DNA of 64,000 bases from CAVQJU01 sp963712905. GTDB taxonomy: Bacteria; Acidobacteriota; Vicinamibacteria; Vicinamibacterales; CAVVIG01. Positions within the stretch are counted from its first letter, which is position 1. Each line of letters opens with the position of its first letter. Below, piece by piece: positions 27,944 through 36,102 of this stretch. The notes beneath the pieces were generated by a model that saw only the letters and a list, made by a program, of their open reading frames with translations, ran no database searches and was not told the origin of the DNA. The translations under genes and the position numbers were made by a program. The stretch covers positions 372,001-436,000 of the forward strand of contig CAVQJU010000007.1 in the NCBI GenBank assembly GCA_963712905.1. The letters are read 5' to 3'.

Positions 27944-28385
27944 CGTCCGGCTTCGCGTTCGCGCCGATCGACGCCAGGTAGTCCGCAAACGTACCGTTGT
28001 AGAGCGCGCCGGGGCGCTTCGCGCGAATGCGCGCGAGGGCCTCGGCGCCCGACATCCCCAGCTCCGTCAGGATCAACCCTGCCAGCAGGCCGGACCGGTT
28101 GAAGCCCCCGCTGCAGTGGCTCAGCACGGTGTGGCCTTCGCGCACGAGCGTCGCCGCGAGCTGCGCGATCGCCCGCAGCTTCGCCAGGCTCGGCAGCACG
28201 CGGTCGTCGTCGTCGAACGGGAAGTAGACGTACAGGCATTGGTTCGCCTGCGTGGGGATGCAGAGATCCAGCCCGCCTTCAAGGTCGATCACCACGTCCA
28301 CCCCGCGCGCGGCCAGGATGTTCCACTGATGGATGGCGGCCGACATGAACAGCCGCCCGTCGTCGTCTATCTGAAAGAGCTCCAT
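27936..28385 (-). CDS. dual-specificity/tyrosine protein phosphatase
   Basis: 149 residues from the ATG at 28385 (a GTG two codons upstream is possible). A small cysteine-based phosphatase: the P-loop HCSGGFNRSG is a complete HCx5RS motif, and the acid loop is probably in YFPFDDDDR. Beginning MELFQIDDDGRLFMSAAI, it resembles atypical dual-specificity phosphatases common in Acidobacteria. The target is unknown. The last residues (KPDAT) are encoded by the REP-like half element at 27941-27956, and the 3' end overlaps the adenosine kinase stop. No kinase partner is adjacent apart from the nucleoside kinase. Confidence 0.85.
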   Translation of the reverse strand: MELFQIDDDGRLFMSAAIHQWNILAARGVDVVIDLEGGLDLCIPTQANQCLYVYFPFDDDDRVLPSLAKLRAIAQLAATLVREGHTVLSHCSGGFNRSGLLAGLILTELGMSGAEALARIRAKRPGALYNGTFADYLASIGANAKPDAT

Positions 28386-28414
28386 TGCCACAGAGTAGAC
28401 GGAGCGACAGGCTC

Positions 28415-28443
28415 AGCGGTTCTGCCCGTCGGGCCGAACCGCT
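28415..28443. other. strong intergenic hairpin
   Basis: AGCGGTTC (28415-28422) and GAACCGCT (28436-28443) pair perfectly, and the loop contains a second stem GCCC-GTC-GGGC. No T tract follows on either strand. It lies between the phosphatase start and the stop of the small gene at 28498-28770, so it may act as a transcript end or RNA-stability element for the latter. Confidence 0.55.
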
Positions 28444-28497
28444 GCGACGCGCCCACCGACCACGAACGACGCGAGTACCCAACGGCTTCCGTTCGTA

Positions 28498-28770
28498 TCA
28501 CGGGCGGCGGGCGCTCGGCATCGCCATCGCAGCAGCCTCCGGCGGGTCGTCGTCAGGCGCCAATCGGAAATGCAACTCGGCGATCGCGGCCAATTTGTCA
28601 GCTCTAACGATCCGGCCGCGCGATCTGTGGTAGTCCGCGAGATCGGAATACTTATCAAAGAGGAACAAATGCGAGTCGAGCAGCTCGCCGTTCCTGCCGA
28701 ACATCCAGACGAATACCTTGATAGAGAAGATGTCGAGCAGGAGTCGAAGGTGCGCAACAACGGAGACCAT
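28498..28770 (-). CDS. small conserved-looking hypothetical protein
   Basis: 90 residues. I do not recognise a family. The sequence is not low-complexity: a hydrophobic N-terminal helix-like part (SVVAHLRLLLDIFSIKVFVWMFG), then RNGELLDSHLFLFDKYSDLADYHRSRGRIVRADKLAAIAELHFRLAPDDD, which has the composition of a real folded protein with many large aliphatic and aromatic residues, unlike shadow frames in this GC-rich DNA. It could be membrane-associated through residues 4-24. Start ATG at 28770. It is in the same direction as the phosphatase gene, 113 bases upstream of it. Confidence 0.6.
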   Translation of the reverse strand: MVSVVAHLRLLLDIFSIKVFVWMFGRNGELLDSHLFLFDKYSDLADYHRSRGRIVRADKLAAIAELHFRLAPDDDPPEAAAMAMPSARRP

Positions 28771-28803
28771 CGGCTTCGTTCAGTATCGCACGCCGACATA
28801 TCC

Positions 28804-28995
28804 GCCCGCGCTCCGGGCCGTCGGTGTCGCCAACGATAGAAGACGGCGTGCACGGTCGCATTAAAACGCGCCGCCGGCCACCTCCGCGAGAGGCCGAGCC
28901 CGGCCCGAGCGCCACAGTAGTAACTGATATCGCCGGCGGTGCGTTTTACCACGCCGATCTTCGTGTTGGCGACGCCGACGGCCCGGAGCGCGGGC
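28804..28995. mobile_element. MITE-like inverted-repeat element, about 192 bp
   Basis: The outer 31 bases (28804-28834 and 28965-28995) are inverted copies identical at 30 of 31 positions. Inside them a second pair (AAAACGCGCCGCCGGC at 28863-28878 and GCCGGCGGTGCGTTTT at 28932-28947) matches at 15 of 16, and short matches (GAAGA..GGCGTG) lie between. No open frame of note is contained. The shape is that of a non-autonomous transposon or a large cruciform. It directly adjoins a REP-like repeat at 29002. No target-site duplication can be claimed. Confidence 0.6.
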
Positions 28996-29001
28996 GCACG
29001 A

Positions 29002-29066
29002 CGTCCAGCTCAAGCCGGACGCTACGGCGGGCGCTCAGTTCGCGGGCCTGAAAGGCCCGCGCTACG
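29002..29066. repeat. REP-like palindromes (two copies)
   Basis: CGTCCAGCTCAAGCCGGACGCTACG (29002-29026) and GCGGGCCTGAAAGGCCCGCGCTACG (29042-29066) are two palindromes that share the tail GCTACG but differ in the stem. The tail of the second contains, on the minus strand, the TAG stop codon of the UDP-xylose synthase gene. Confidence 0.7.
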
Positions 29067-30003
29067 TTACTTTCGTTCGGAAGTAGGCGATGGTCTCGAC
29101 GAGGCCCTGCTCGAGCGCCACCTTCGGCTCCCACTTGAGCAGCGTCCGCGCGAGGGTGATGTCGGGGCGGCGCTGCTTGGGGTCGTCGGTGGGCAGCGGC
29201 TTGTAGATGATGCGGCTTTTCGAGCCCGTCATCGTGATGATCGTGCGCGCGATCTCCTCGATGGTCATCTCGCGCGGGTTGCCGATGTTGATCGGACCGT
29301 GTTGGTCGGAGAGCATGAGCGCGATGATGCCTTCGACCAGATCCGTGATGTAGGTGAAGCTGCGCGTCTGCGTGCCGTCGCCGAACACGGTGACGTCTTC
29401 GTTTCGCAGCGCCTGCGAGATGAACGCCGGTGCGGCCCGGCCGTCGTTGACGCGCATCCTCGGGCCGTACGTGTTGAAGATGCGGACGATCTTCGTGTTA
29501 ACGCCGTGGTAGCGGTGGTAGGCGACCGTCATCGCCTCGGCGAACCGCTTGGCCTCGTCGTACACGCCGCGCGGGCCGATGGGGTTGACGTTGCCCCAGT
29601 ACGTCTCCTTCTGCGGGTGCTCCAGCGGATCGCCGTACACCTCCGAGGTCGACGCGAGCACGAACCGCGCGCCCTTGGCCTTGGCCAGCCCGAGCGCCTT
29701 GTGCGTGCCGAGCGCGCCGACCTTGAGCGTCGGGATCGGGAGTTCCAGGTAGTCGATCGGGCTCGCCGGGCTCGCCCAGTGCAGGACGTAGTCGACCGGC
29801 CCGTCGACGTAGATGTAGTTGGTGACGTCGTGCTTGATGAACGTGAAGTCGCGGTTCGCCAGGTGCGAGATGTTCGCCGTAGCGCCGGTCAGGAGATTGT
29901 CGATGCCGATGACCGTGTAGCCGCGGTCGAGGAGGGTTTCGGCGAGGTGCGACCCGATAAAACCGGCCGCCCCGGTGATCACCACTCGAGGCTTAGTAGG
30001 CAT
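29062..30003 (-). CDS. UDP-glucuronate decarboxylase (UDP-xylose synthase), SDR family
   Basis: 313 residues. NAD-dependent extended SDR enzyme, Rossmann motif GAAGFIGSHL at 11-20, catalytic Ser/Thr in STSEVYGDPLEHPQ and the YxxxK pair in GVYDEAKR. The stretch YWGNVNPIGPRGVYDEAKRFAEA is diagnostic of UXS, which converts UDP-glucuronate to UDP-xylose, rather than of GalE or dTDP-glucose dehydratase. The substrate would come from the Ugd encoded at 38350. Its start overlaps the end of the sugar-phosphate transferase gene by 11 bases; it is the last gene of the minus-strand polysaccharide operon. Confidence 0.9.
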   Translation of the reverse strand: MPTKPRVVITGAAGFIGSHLAETLLDRGYTVIGIDNLLTGATANISHLANRDFTFIKHDVTNYIYVDGPVDYVLHWASPASPIDYLELPIPTLKVGALGTHKALGLAKAKGARFVLASTSEVYGDPLEHPQKETYWGNVNPIGPRGVYDEAKRFAEAMTVAYHRYHGVNTKIVRIFNTYGPRMRVNDGRAAPAFISQALRNEDVTVFGDGTQTRSFTYITDLVEGIIALMLSDQHGPINIGNPREMTIEEIARTIITMTGSKSRIIYKPLPTDDPKQRRPDITLARTLLKWEPKVALEQGLVETIAYFRTKVT

Positions 30004-31423
30004 GCTTGTGGAAGAAGCTCTTCGTGAGGGTCAGCCACATGATCTTGAGGTCGAGGCTGACGGACCAGTTTTCGATGTAGTACAGGTCGTACTCGATGCG
30101 CTTCTCGAGCGCCGTATTGCCGCGCCAGCCGTTCACCTGCGCCCATCCCGTCAACCCGGCCTTCACCTTGTGGCGAAGCATGTACTGCGGAATGCGGTGC
30201 TTGAACTGCTCGACGAAGTGCGGCCGCTCGGGGCGCGGACCGACGATCGACATGTCGCCGCGCAGGACGTTCCACAACTGGGGCAGTTCGTCGATGTTCG
30301 ACCGGCGGAGGAAGCGCCCGAACGCGGTCACGCGCGGGTCGTTCCGTTGGGTCCACACCGGTCCCGTCTCGCGTTCGGCATTGTCCGTCATGGAGCGGAA
30401 CTTCACGATCGTGAACGACTTGCCGTCGAGGCCCATCCGTTCCTGGCGGTAGAAGATCGGGCCCCTGGAGGTCAGCCGGACGAGCGCCGCCACGAGGGCG
30501 AGGGGAATCGTGAGCAGCAGGAGCGCGGCGGTTGAAATCGCGACGTCGATGCCGCGCTTGACGAGGCTGTTGAAGCCTTGCAGCGGCACGTCGTTGACGT
30601 TGATGACGGGCACGCCGTCGAGATCCTCGATCCGGGCCCGCAGCGCGATGACCTGCAGCAGGTCTGGTACGACCTTGACGTCGATGCACTCGCGGCTGGT
30701 CGCCTCGATGAGCTCGATCATCTGGAGATGCTGATCCGGGGGAAGCGCGACGTACAGGTGATCGATCGTTTCGCGCAGCGCGATCTGCGCCGCTTCGTCG
30801 ATCGTGCCGAGCAGCGGCAGGCCGCGGTAGCCGAGGTGATCCCCGGCGGCCCGGTTGTCCACGAAGCCCACGATCTGGTAGCCGAGCTCCCGGTGCTCGA
30901 TGATCTTGTCAGCCACCAGGCGGCCCAGTTCGCCCGATCCCGCGATCAGGACGCGCTTGAGGCCCAGGCCGGCGCGCCACCGGCGCTCGAGCGCCTCGCG
31001 GACCAGTTCGCGCAATGCGTACGTGAAACTGACGTTCAGAAACAGGAAGAGCCCCCACACGGCATTCGACACCTGGAATGCGCCGCGATCGTTGGGGGCG
31101 ATGTACGCCTGCACGTACAACGTTGCGAAGATGCCGAACACGACCGCGAGGATCGTGCCGACGAACACCGCGAAGAAATCGTCCACTCGCGATCGGCCGC
31201 GGCGCAGCCGGTAGAGGCTCTGCAGGTGGAACCCGAGCGGGACGACGACGGCGATGAACGGCAGCAGGTTGATGTACTGCCGCAGCGGCGGAACGCCCTT
31301 GGTAATCGGGATGAGGTTCGTCTGAAACCGGATCGTATAGGCCAGCACGAAGGCTGAAAGCCCGAGCAGCGCGTCGGATACAACGTAGAAGGTGACGAGG
31401 AGCCGGTTGTACCGCTTGACCAT
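29993..31423 (-). CDS. undecaprenyl-phosphate hexose-1-phosphate transferase
   Basis: 476 residues, polyisoprenyl-phosphate hexose-1-phosphate transferase of the WbaP/WcaJ type, the enzyme that starts repeat-unit assembly by linking a sugar-1-phosphate to undecaprenyl phosphate. Residues 1-140 contain four or five membrane helices; a Rossmann-like CoA-binding-type domain follows (RVLIAGSGELGRLVADKI); the C-terminal catalytic domain has KRGIDVAISTAALLLLTIPL, FYRQERMGLDGKSFTIVKFRSM, the RRSNIDELPQLWNVLRGDMSIVGPRP block and GLTGWAQVNGWRG. The likely sugar is glucose or galactose; sequence alone cannot decide. Two bases separate it from the upstream glycosyltransferase. Confidence 0.92.
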   Translation of the reverse strand: MVKRYNRLLVTFYVVSDALLGLSAFVLAYTIRFQTNLIPITKGVPPLRQYINLLPFIAVVVPLGFHLQSLYRLRRGRSRVDDFFAVFVGTILAVVFGIFATLYVQAYIAPNDRGAFQVSNAVWGLFLFLNVSFTYALRELVREALERRWRAGLGLKRVLIAGSGELGRLVADKIIEHRELGYQIVGFVDNRAAGDHLGYRGLPLLGTIDEAAQIALRETIDHLYVALPPDQHLQMIELIEATSRECIDVKVVPDLLQVIALRARIEDLDGVPVINVNDVPLQGFNSLVKRGIDVAISTAALLLLTIPLALVAALVRLTSRGPIFYRQERMGLDGKSFTIVKFRSMTDNAERETGPVWTQRNDPRVTAFGRFLRRSNIDELPQLWNVLRGDMSIVGPRPERPHFVEQFKHRIPQYMLRHKVKAGLTGWAQVNGWRGNTALEKRIEYDLYYIENWSVSLDLKIMWLTLTKSFFHKHAY

Positions 31424-31425
31424 GC

Positions 31426-32541
31426 TTACGCGTCCGCCGTGATGAGCGCGGCCATTTCGTCGCTGAACCGCTCGCGACTGAATCGTTCGGCATGGCGGCG
31501 GATGAGCGCGGGATCGAATCGCCGGGCCATCGCGCGGCTGATGCCGTCGGCGAATGCCGGCGCCGAGGGATCGTCCACGAGGACGCCCGTTTCGTCGGCG
31601 ACGACGGTTTCGAGCGCGCCGCCGCGGCCGAGCGCAACGACGGGGGAGCCGCAGGCCTGGGCTTCGACCGGCACGATGCCGAAGTCTTCCTCGCCGGGCA
31701 ACAGCGTCACGCTCGCGCCTCGGTAGAGGTCCCGCACGTCCGCGTCCGAGCGCCGCCCGAGAAAGAGCACGTCGCCGGTTGCGGCGCGTTCGAGCCGTGC
31801 ACGGTCGGGACCGTCGCCGACAATCTTGAGGGGCACGCGCGCGAGGCGGCAGGCTTCGATGGCCACGGCCACACGCTTGTAAGGGACCAGCGCAGACACG
31901 ACGAGGGCGTAGCGGTTGCCGGCGGTCGGGGCTTCGTCCTTCGGCGTCATCGTCGCGGGGGTGAAATAGCCGGTATCGACGGGGGGATACACCACAGTCG
32001 CCTCGCGATTATAGTATCGGCGGATCCTGCCCGCAACATAGTGAGAAATAGCGACATAGCGGTCGGCGCGGCCGGCGGTGTCGCGGTCCCAGCGGGCCAG
32101 CCCGGCCATGGCGCGGCGCATCACGAAGCTCGCCGGCGTTCCGATGCGATCCGGCCCGAAGTACGCGTCGAACTGATCCCACGCGTACCGCATCGGCGTC
32201 AGGCAATAGCAGAGATGCCGGGCCCGGCCCGGCCGGATAACGGACTTCACGCAGCAATGGCTCGTGCTGACGATGAGGTCGAAGCCGTCGAAGTCGAACT
32301 GCTCGACGGCCGCCGGAAAGAGCGGCAGGTACATCCGGTAGAGCTGCTTCACGAAGGGCAGACGCTGCACGAACGAGGTGTGCGGTCGCGTCCGCTCGAT
32401 TGTGGGCGACACCGATCCTTTCACGTGAACGAGCGTGAAGACCTCCGCCTGCGGGAACCGTTCGCAGAGCGCGTCGAGCACCTTCTCGCCGCCCCGCATG
32501 CCGGTCAGCCAGTCGTGGACGAAGGCAATCCGCCTCGTCAT
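31426..32541 (-). CDS. glycosyltransferase family 4
   Basis: 371 residues, GT-B fold. The N-terminal acceptor domain opens MTRRIAFVHDWLTGMRGGEKVLDAL, typical of exopolysaccharide GT4 enzymes, and the C-terminal donor domain carries YALVVSALVPYKRVAVAIEA, KIVGDGPDRARLE and the EX7E-type motif GEEDFGIVPVEAQACGSPVVA. A retaining transferase that uses a nucleotide sugar; donor and acceptor are unknown. Its start overlaps the stop of the next upstream glycosyltransferase as ATGA, so the two are coupled. Confidence 0.9.
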   Translation of the reverse strand: MTRRIAFVHDWLTGMRGGEKVLDALCERFPQAEVFTLVHVKGSVSPTIERTRPHTSFVQRLPFVKQLYRMYLPLFPAAVEQFDFDGFDLIVSTSHCCVKSVIRPGRARHLCYCLTPMRYAWDQFDAYFGPDRIGTPASFVMRRAMAGLARWDRDTAGRADRYVAISHYVAGRIRRYYNREATVVYPPVDTGYFTPATMTPKDEAPTAGNRYALVVSALVPYKRVAVAIEACRLARVPLKIVGDGPDRARLERAATGDVLFLGRRSDADVRDLYRGASVTLLPGEEDFGIVPVEAQACGSPVVALGRGGALETVVADETGVLVDDPSAPAFADGISRAMARRFDPALIRRHAERFSRERFSDEMAALITADA

Positions 32542-33653
32542 GCGACCTGCCCGACCTCTCCGTAAATCTCACGCACGCGCCGCACCGAGGACTCCCACGA
32601 GAACTGGCTGGCGCGCGCGATGCCGAGTCGTTTGAGGTCTGCGCGGAGCCGCTGGTCCGTCAGCACGCGATAGATGCCATCGGCGATGGCGCGCGAGTCG
32701 TAGGGATCGACCAGAACGGCGGCATCGCCGGCGACCTCCGGCAGCGACGACACGTTTGACGTCACGACCGGCGTCCCGCTCGCCATGGCTTCGAGCGGGG
32801 GCAGGCCGAACCCTTCGTACAGCGACGGGAACACGAACACGCCGGCCAGCCGGTACAGGACCGCCAGGGTTTCCCCCGGCAGATATCCGAGAAAACGCAC
32901 GTACTGGTGGAGCTGATGCCGGTGGACGGCGCGGCGGAGCGCCGTGTACCTGGAGATGTCGTCGCCGATGAGCACGAGCTTCAGGCGATCGAGGCCGCGG
33001 TCGCGCACGAGGTGAAACGCCTCGATCAGCCGCTCGAGGTTCTTGTGCGGTTTCACGTTGCCCGCGTACAGCACGAACGGATCGTGGAGCTGGTACCGTT
33101 CGCGAACGCGTACGACCTCTTCTTCCCTGGGCTCGACGCCGAACCGCTCGTCGTAGGAGTTGTAGATCACGTCGATCTTGGACGGCGGGACGTCGACAAA
33201 CCGCAGGATGTCTCGCTTGGAGCTCTCCGACACCGTGAGGATCCGCGTCGCGCTCCGCGCGGCGAGGGTGATCGACGCGCGTGCGTACGCGAGCGACAGC
33301 CGGTTCGGCAGGTACTGCGGAAACATCAGGTGGATGCAGTCGTGAATGGTGACGACCGACTTGCACCTGACGAGCGGCGGCAGCGTGTAGTGCGGCTCGT
33401 GAAACAGCGTCACGCCCTCGCGCCGGATCGCCATCGGAATCTTGATCTGTTCGCCCAGCGAATACTTGCCCGCTGTCTCGGCGACGGTCCTGAAGTTCCC
33501 GCCGAGCGATCCGAGGGCCTCCCGATCGTCGGGCCGGCCGAAGACCACGTACTCCGTGTCGTGATCGATCCGCGCGAGCTGGTGCAGCAGGTTGCGAATG
33601 TAGGTGCCGATCCCGAAGTCGTGGAGTTTTCGGGCGTCGATGCCGATGCGCAC
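32538..33653 (-). CDS. glycosyltransferase family 4
   Basis: 371 residues, starting at GTG 33653 (MRIGIDARKLHDFGIGTYIRNLL). GT-B fold with VTIHDCIHLMFPQYLP, LTVSESSKRDILRF, VLYAGNVKPHKNLERLIEAF and PSLYEGFGLPPLEAMASGTPVV (EX7E). Of the mannosyltransferase-like GT4 group, but the sugar is not determined. Overlaps the next gene by ATGA. The upstream neighbour is a trypsin-like protease, 18 bases away, in the same direction. Confidence 0.9.
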   Translation of the reverse strand: MRIGIDARKLHDFGIGTYIRNLLHQLARIDHDTEYVVFGRPDDREALGSLGGNFRTVAETAGKYSLGEQIKIPMAIRREGVTLFHEPHYTLPPLVRCKSVVTIHDCIHLMFPQYLPNRLSLAYARASITLAARSATRILTVSESSKRDILRFVDVPPSKIDVIYNSYDERFGVEPREEEVVRVRERYQLHDPFVLYAGNVKPHKNLERLIEAFHLVRDRGLDRLKLVLIGDDISRYTALRRAVHRHQLHQYVRFLGYLPGETLAVLYRLAGVFVFPSLYEGFGLPPLEAMASGTPVVTSNVSSLPEVAGDAAVLVDPYDSRAIADGIYRVLTDQRLRADLKRLGIARASQFSWESSVRRVREIYGEVGQVA

Positions 33654-33671
33654 GAATCTAATGATATCTGG

Positions 33672-35096
33672 TCAGGGGTGCCAGCCGGCGTAGTCGAGCC
33701 GGTACTTCTTCAGGACATCGCGGCGGACGCCGGGGTAGACGTCGGCCCTCCGCGCGGCTTCGTCGGCCGCGACCACGCCTGCGCGAATCTCGTTCGCCTG
33801 TTGCTGCGCGTCGGAGAACGCGTTCGAGCAGCCCTCGAGCAGGGCGCCGCGCATGGCCCGCGGATCGAACAGCGCGAACCACTCGCGGTCGTAGCCGCCC
33901 CCGACCGGGCCGCGGTAGCAGGACGACCTGAAACGCCGCCAGTAGTCGTCCATCGCATCGGCCCGGCGGGCCAGCTGACCGACGATCTGATCGTAGGCGG
34001 TGGTTGCGCGCTCCCTCGACATCTCCGAGTCCGCCGCCGTGCGGGCGTTGAGCGTCTGGTTCAGGCTCGACGCCGGCGTCGCCGAAGTCGATGTCGTGTG
34101 CTGGCCGCTCAGAAGCTCCCGCACGTGGTCGACCGAGACGGCAAAGGAGATCCCCTGCGCTTCCGCGACGCCCATCGTGTTGATCCCGATCACATTGCCG
34201 GCGCGATCCACGAGCGGCCCCCCGCTGTTGCCGGGGTTGATGGCCGCGTCGGTCTGGATCAGGGTCACGTTGCCGGCCTGCCTGACGCCGCTCACGATTC
34301 CGCGCGTCACCGTGTTCTGCAGAACGCCCAGGGCCGATCCGATGGCCACCACCTCCTGGCCCGAACGCACGCTCGCCGCCGACCCCAGCGACGCAATGGG
34401 CTGTTCGGCCAGCGGCGCCGAGAGCTTGAGCAGCGCGAGGTCGAGGTCGCGCGCCACCGTGTCCACGCGCGCCCTGAGGGTGTCCCCGGAGGCTCGCCGG
34501 ACCCGAAACGTGAGGTCCGAGCCGGCGACGTGCGCGTTGGTGACGATCGTGTCCGGCCGGACGAACACGCCGCTGCCGCTCCCGGTCGACGTCTCGATGA
34601 CGACCACCGTGGGACTCACCCGGGCGACCAGATCTTCGAGCGGCACGCCCGCGCCGGGCGTGGACGCAGCCGGTGTCGGGGCGGCCGGGACAATCGGCCT
34701 TGCGCCCGCAGATTCAGCGGTCGAAGTCGCCGGCACGACGGGCGTAGAGGCCCCTGACAGCGAAGCGGCGTCCGGGGCCGAACCATTCGCCTCGGCGACG
34801 GCGCGCGCGACGATTGCCGGGGGCAGCTCTGCGCTTGGCTTTCGCACCGGAACCGCCGCCGGGGGTGGCGCCGGCGTCGATCGGGCGTAAAAGACCGCCC
34901 CGGCCATCGCCGCAGCGGCAACCACGACCGCCGCCGTCATCTTCGCCATGAATACGCCGTGGCTTTGCGTCGGCGCACCGGGCGTGGCGGCGTCGGCGTC
35001 GCGCCTGACCCGGCCACATCTGCACTGGTTGACATGGCCCGGCACACGTCGGGTGCAGGCGGGGCATGTCCAGCTGGCTCCAGTCGATGTGTTCAT
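33672..35096 (-). CDS. membrane-anchored trypsin-like serine protease with zinc ribbon
   Basis: 474 residues. The N-terminus is a cytoplasmic zinc-ribbon-like segment (C11PAC14 .. C25RC27G), then one membrane helix at about 53-71 (MTAAVVVAAAAMAGAVFYA), an 80-residue Ala/Pro-rich linker and a trypsin-fold protease domain (S1C/DegP-like) with the whole triad: H189 in TNAHV, D219 in DLDLALLK and S291 in NPGNSGGPLVD. No PDZ domain follows; instead there is a C-terminal helical region of about 110 residues (YDQIVGQLARRADAMDDYW .. YRLDYAGWHP) that I do not recognise. It lies inside the glycosyltransferase operon, 12 bases after the GT2 gene, so it may act in envelope or polysaccharide quality control. 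Confidence 0.85.
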   Translation of the reverse strand: MNTSTGASWTCPACTRRVPGHVNQCRCGRVRRDADAATPGAPTQSHGVFMAKMTAAVVVAAAAMAGAVFYARSTPAPPPAAVPVRKPSAELPPAIVARAVAEANGSAPDAASLSGASTPVVPATSTAESAGARPIVPAAPTPAASTPGAGVPLEDLVARVSPTVVVIETSTGSGSGVFVRPDTIVTNAHVAGSDLTFRVRRASGDTLRARVDTVARDLDLALLKLSAPLAEQPIASLGSAASVRSGQEVVAIGSALGVLQNTVTRGIVSGVRQAGNVTLIQTDAAINPGNSGGPLVDRAGNVIGINTMGVAEAQGISFAVSVDHVRELLSGQHTTSTSATPASSLNQTLNARTAADSEMSRERATTAYDQIVGQLARRADAMDDYWRRFRSSCYRGPVGGGYDREWFALFDPRAMRGALLEGCSNAFSDAQQQANEIRAGVVAADEAARRADVYPGVRRDVLKKYRLDYAGWHP

Positions 35097-35108
35097 GGAA
35101 GTTGCCTT

Positions 35109-35888
35109 CTATGTATCGGCTCCCCGAAGGAGGAGATACAGCCGGAGCAGGGGCACCCAGCCGGGGTGGTGTTTCGCGTAAAAGGCGAGCTGGCTGCGGC
35201 GATACGCGCGCGCCGTGCTGCCCGCCGCCGCTTTCACCGACTGCCCGCGCAGGTGGACCACTTCGACGCCCGGCACGAACATCACGCGCCGCCCGCGCGC
35301 GCGTATCGCGGCGCAGAAGTCTACGTCTTCCAGGTACATGAAATAGCGCTCGTCGAGCAGCCCCGCCGCCTCGGCGTCCGATCGCCGCACCAGGAGGCAC
35401 GCCCCGCTGACCCAATCCGGGAACTGCTCCTGCCGCGTTGCCGCGTCGATGCCGGTCGCGTGCTTCTGCCGCAGTTCGTTGAGCGGACCTACCATGCGGC
35501 CGAACGACAACTCCGCGCGCCCGCCGGCGTCCACGAGGCGCGGCCCGGCCACCGCGACGTCAGGGTGGAGATCGAGCACGTCGAGAAGACGATCGATTGC
35601 GCCGGCCGGCACGATCGTGTCGCTGTTGAGGAGCAGGAGGTTCCCGCCGCTGCCGGCCCGGATGCCGATGTTGGTCCCGCGCGCGAACCCGAGGTTGGCG
35701 CCCGTCTCGATGACAGTGACGTTCGAGCGCCGCCGCGCAACATCGGCGCTGCCGTCCGACGACGCGTTGTCGACGACGATCACCTCGTGGCTGCGCGTGG
35801 GCGGTGCGTCGTGCAGCGCCTGCAGGCAGCGTTCGAGATCGGCGCGGGCGTTGAACGAGACGATGACGATGGACAGATCCATGGCCAT
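35109..35888 (-). CDS. glycosyltransferase family 2 (rhamnosyltransferase-like)
   Basis: 259 residues from the ATG at 35888; another ATG is two codons later. GT-A fold with SIVIVSFNARADLERCLQAL, the donor-binding VIVVDNASSDGSADV, NLGFARGTNIGI, the DxD-like LLNSDTIV and the downstream SGACLLVRRSDAEAAGLLDERYFMYLEDVDFCAAIR that marks the WbbL-like inverting rhamnosyltransferase group. Probable role: adding a sugar to a lipid-linked polysaccharide intermediate. A repeat island separates it from the GT4 pair upstream. Confidence 0.9.
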   Translation of the reverse strand: MAMDLSIVIVSFNARADLERCLQALHDAPPTRSHEVIVVDNASSDGSADVARRRSNVTVIETGANLGFARGTNIGIRAGSGGNLLLLNSDTIVPAGAIDRLLDVLDLHPDVAVAGPRLVDAGGRAELSFGRMVGPLNELRQKHATGIDAATRQEQFPDWVSGACLLVRRSDAEAAGLLDERYFMYLEDVDFCAAIRARGRRVMFVPGVEVVHLRGQSVKAAAGSTARAYRRSQLAFYAKHHPGWVPLLRLYLLLRGADT

Positions 35889-35917
35889 CAACGCACCCGG
35901 TTGCCCGCAGTTGTGCT

Positions 35918-36095
35918 CGGTCCCGAGTCCTTGGTACTTAGTTCCTGGTCCGTCCCTTGTCCTTGGTCCCGAAGTCCGACATCCGGAATGAGGTGCGTTC
36001 GGCGGATGTCTCTACGCGCGCACCAGGGACGCTGGACGCTGGACGGACCATGGACCTCGGACGGACCACGCACCAAGGACCAGGAACCAGGGACA
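35918..36095. repeat. short-unit repeat island (CCTTGGTC unit), facing arms
   Basis: Left arm 35918-35983 repeats TCCTTGGT, TTCCTGGTCC, CCCTTGTCC; right arm 36027-36095 repeats GGACGCTGGAC, GGACCATGGAC, CCAAGGACCAGGAACCAGGGAC, the reverse complement. Together they fill the whole gap of about 214 bases between the GT4 and GT2 genes on the minus strand. Confidence 0.75.
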
Positions 36096-36102
36096 GTCAT
36101 GT

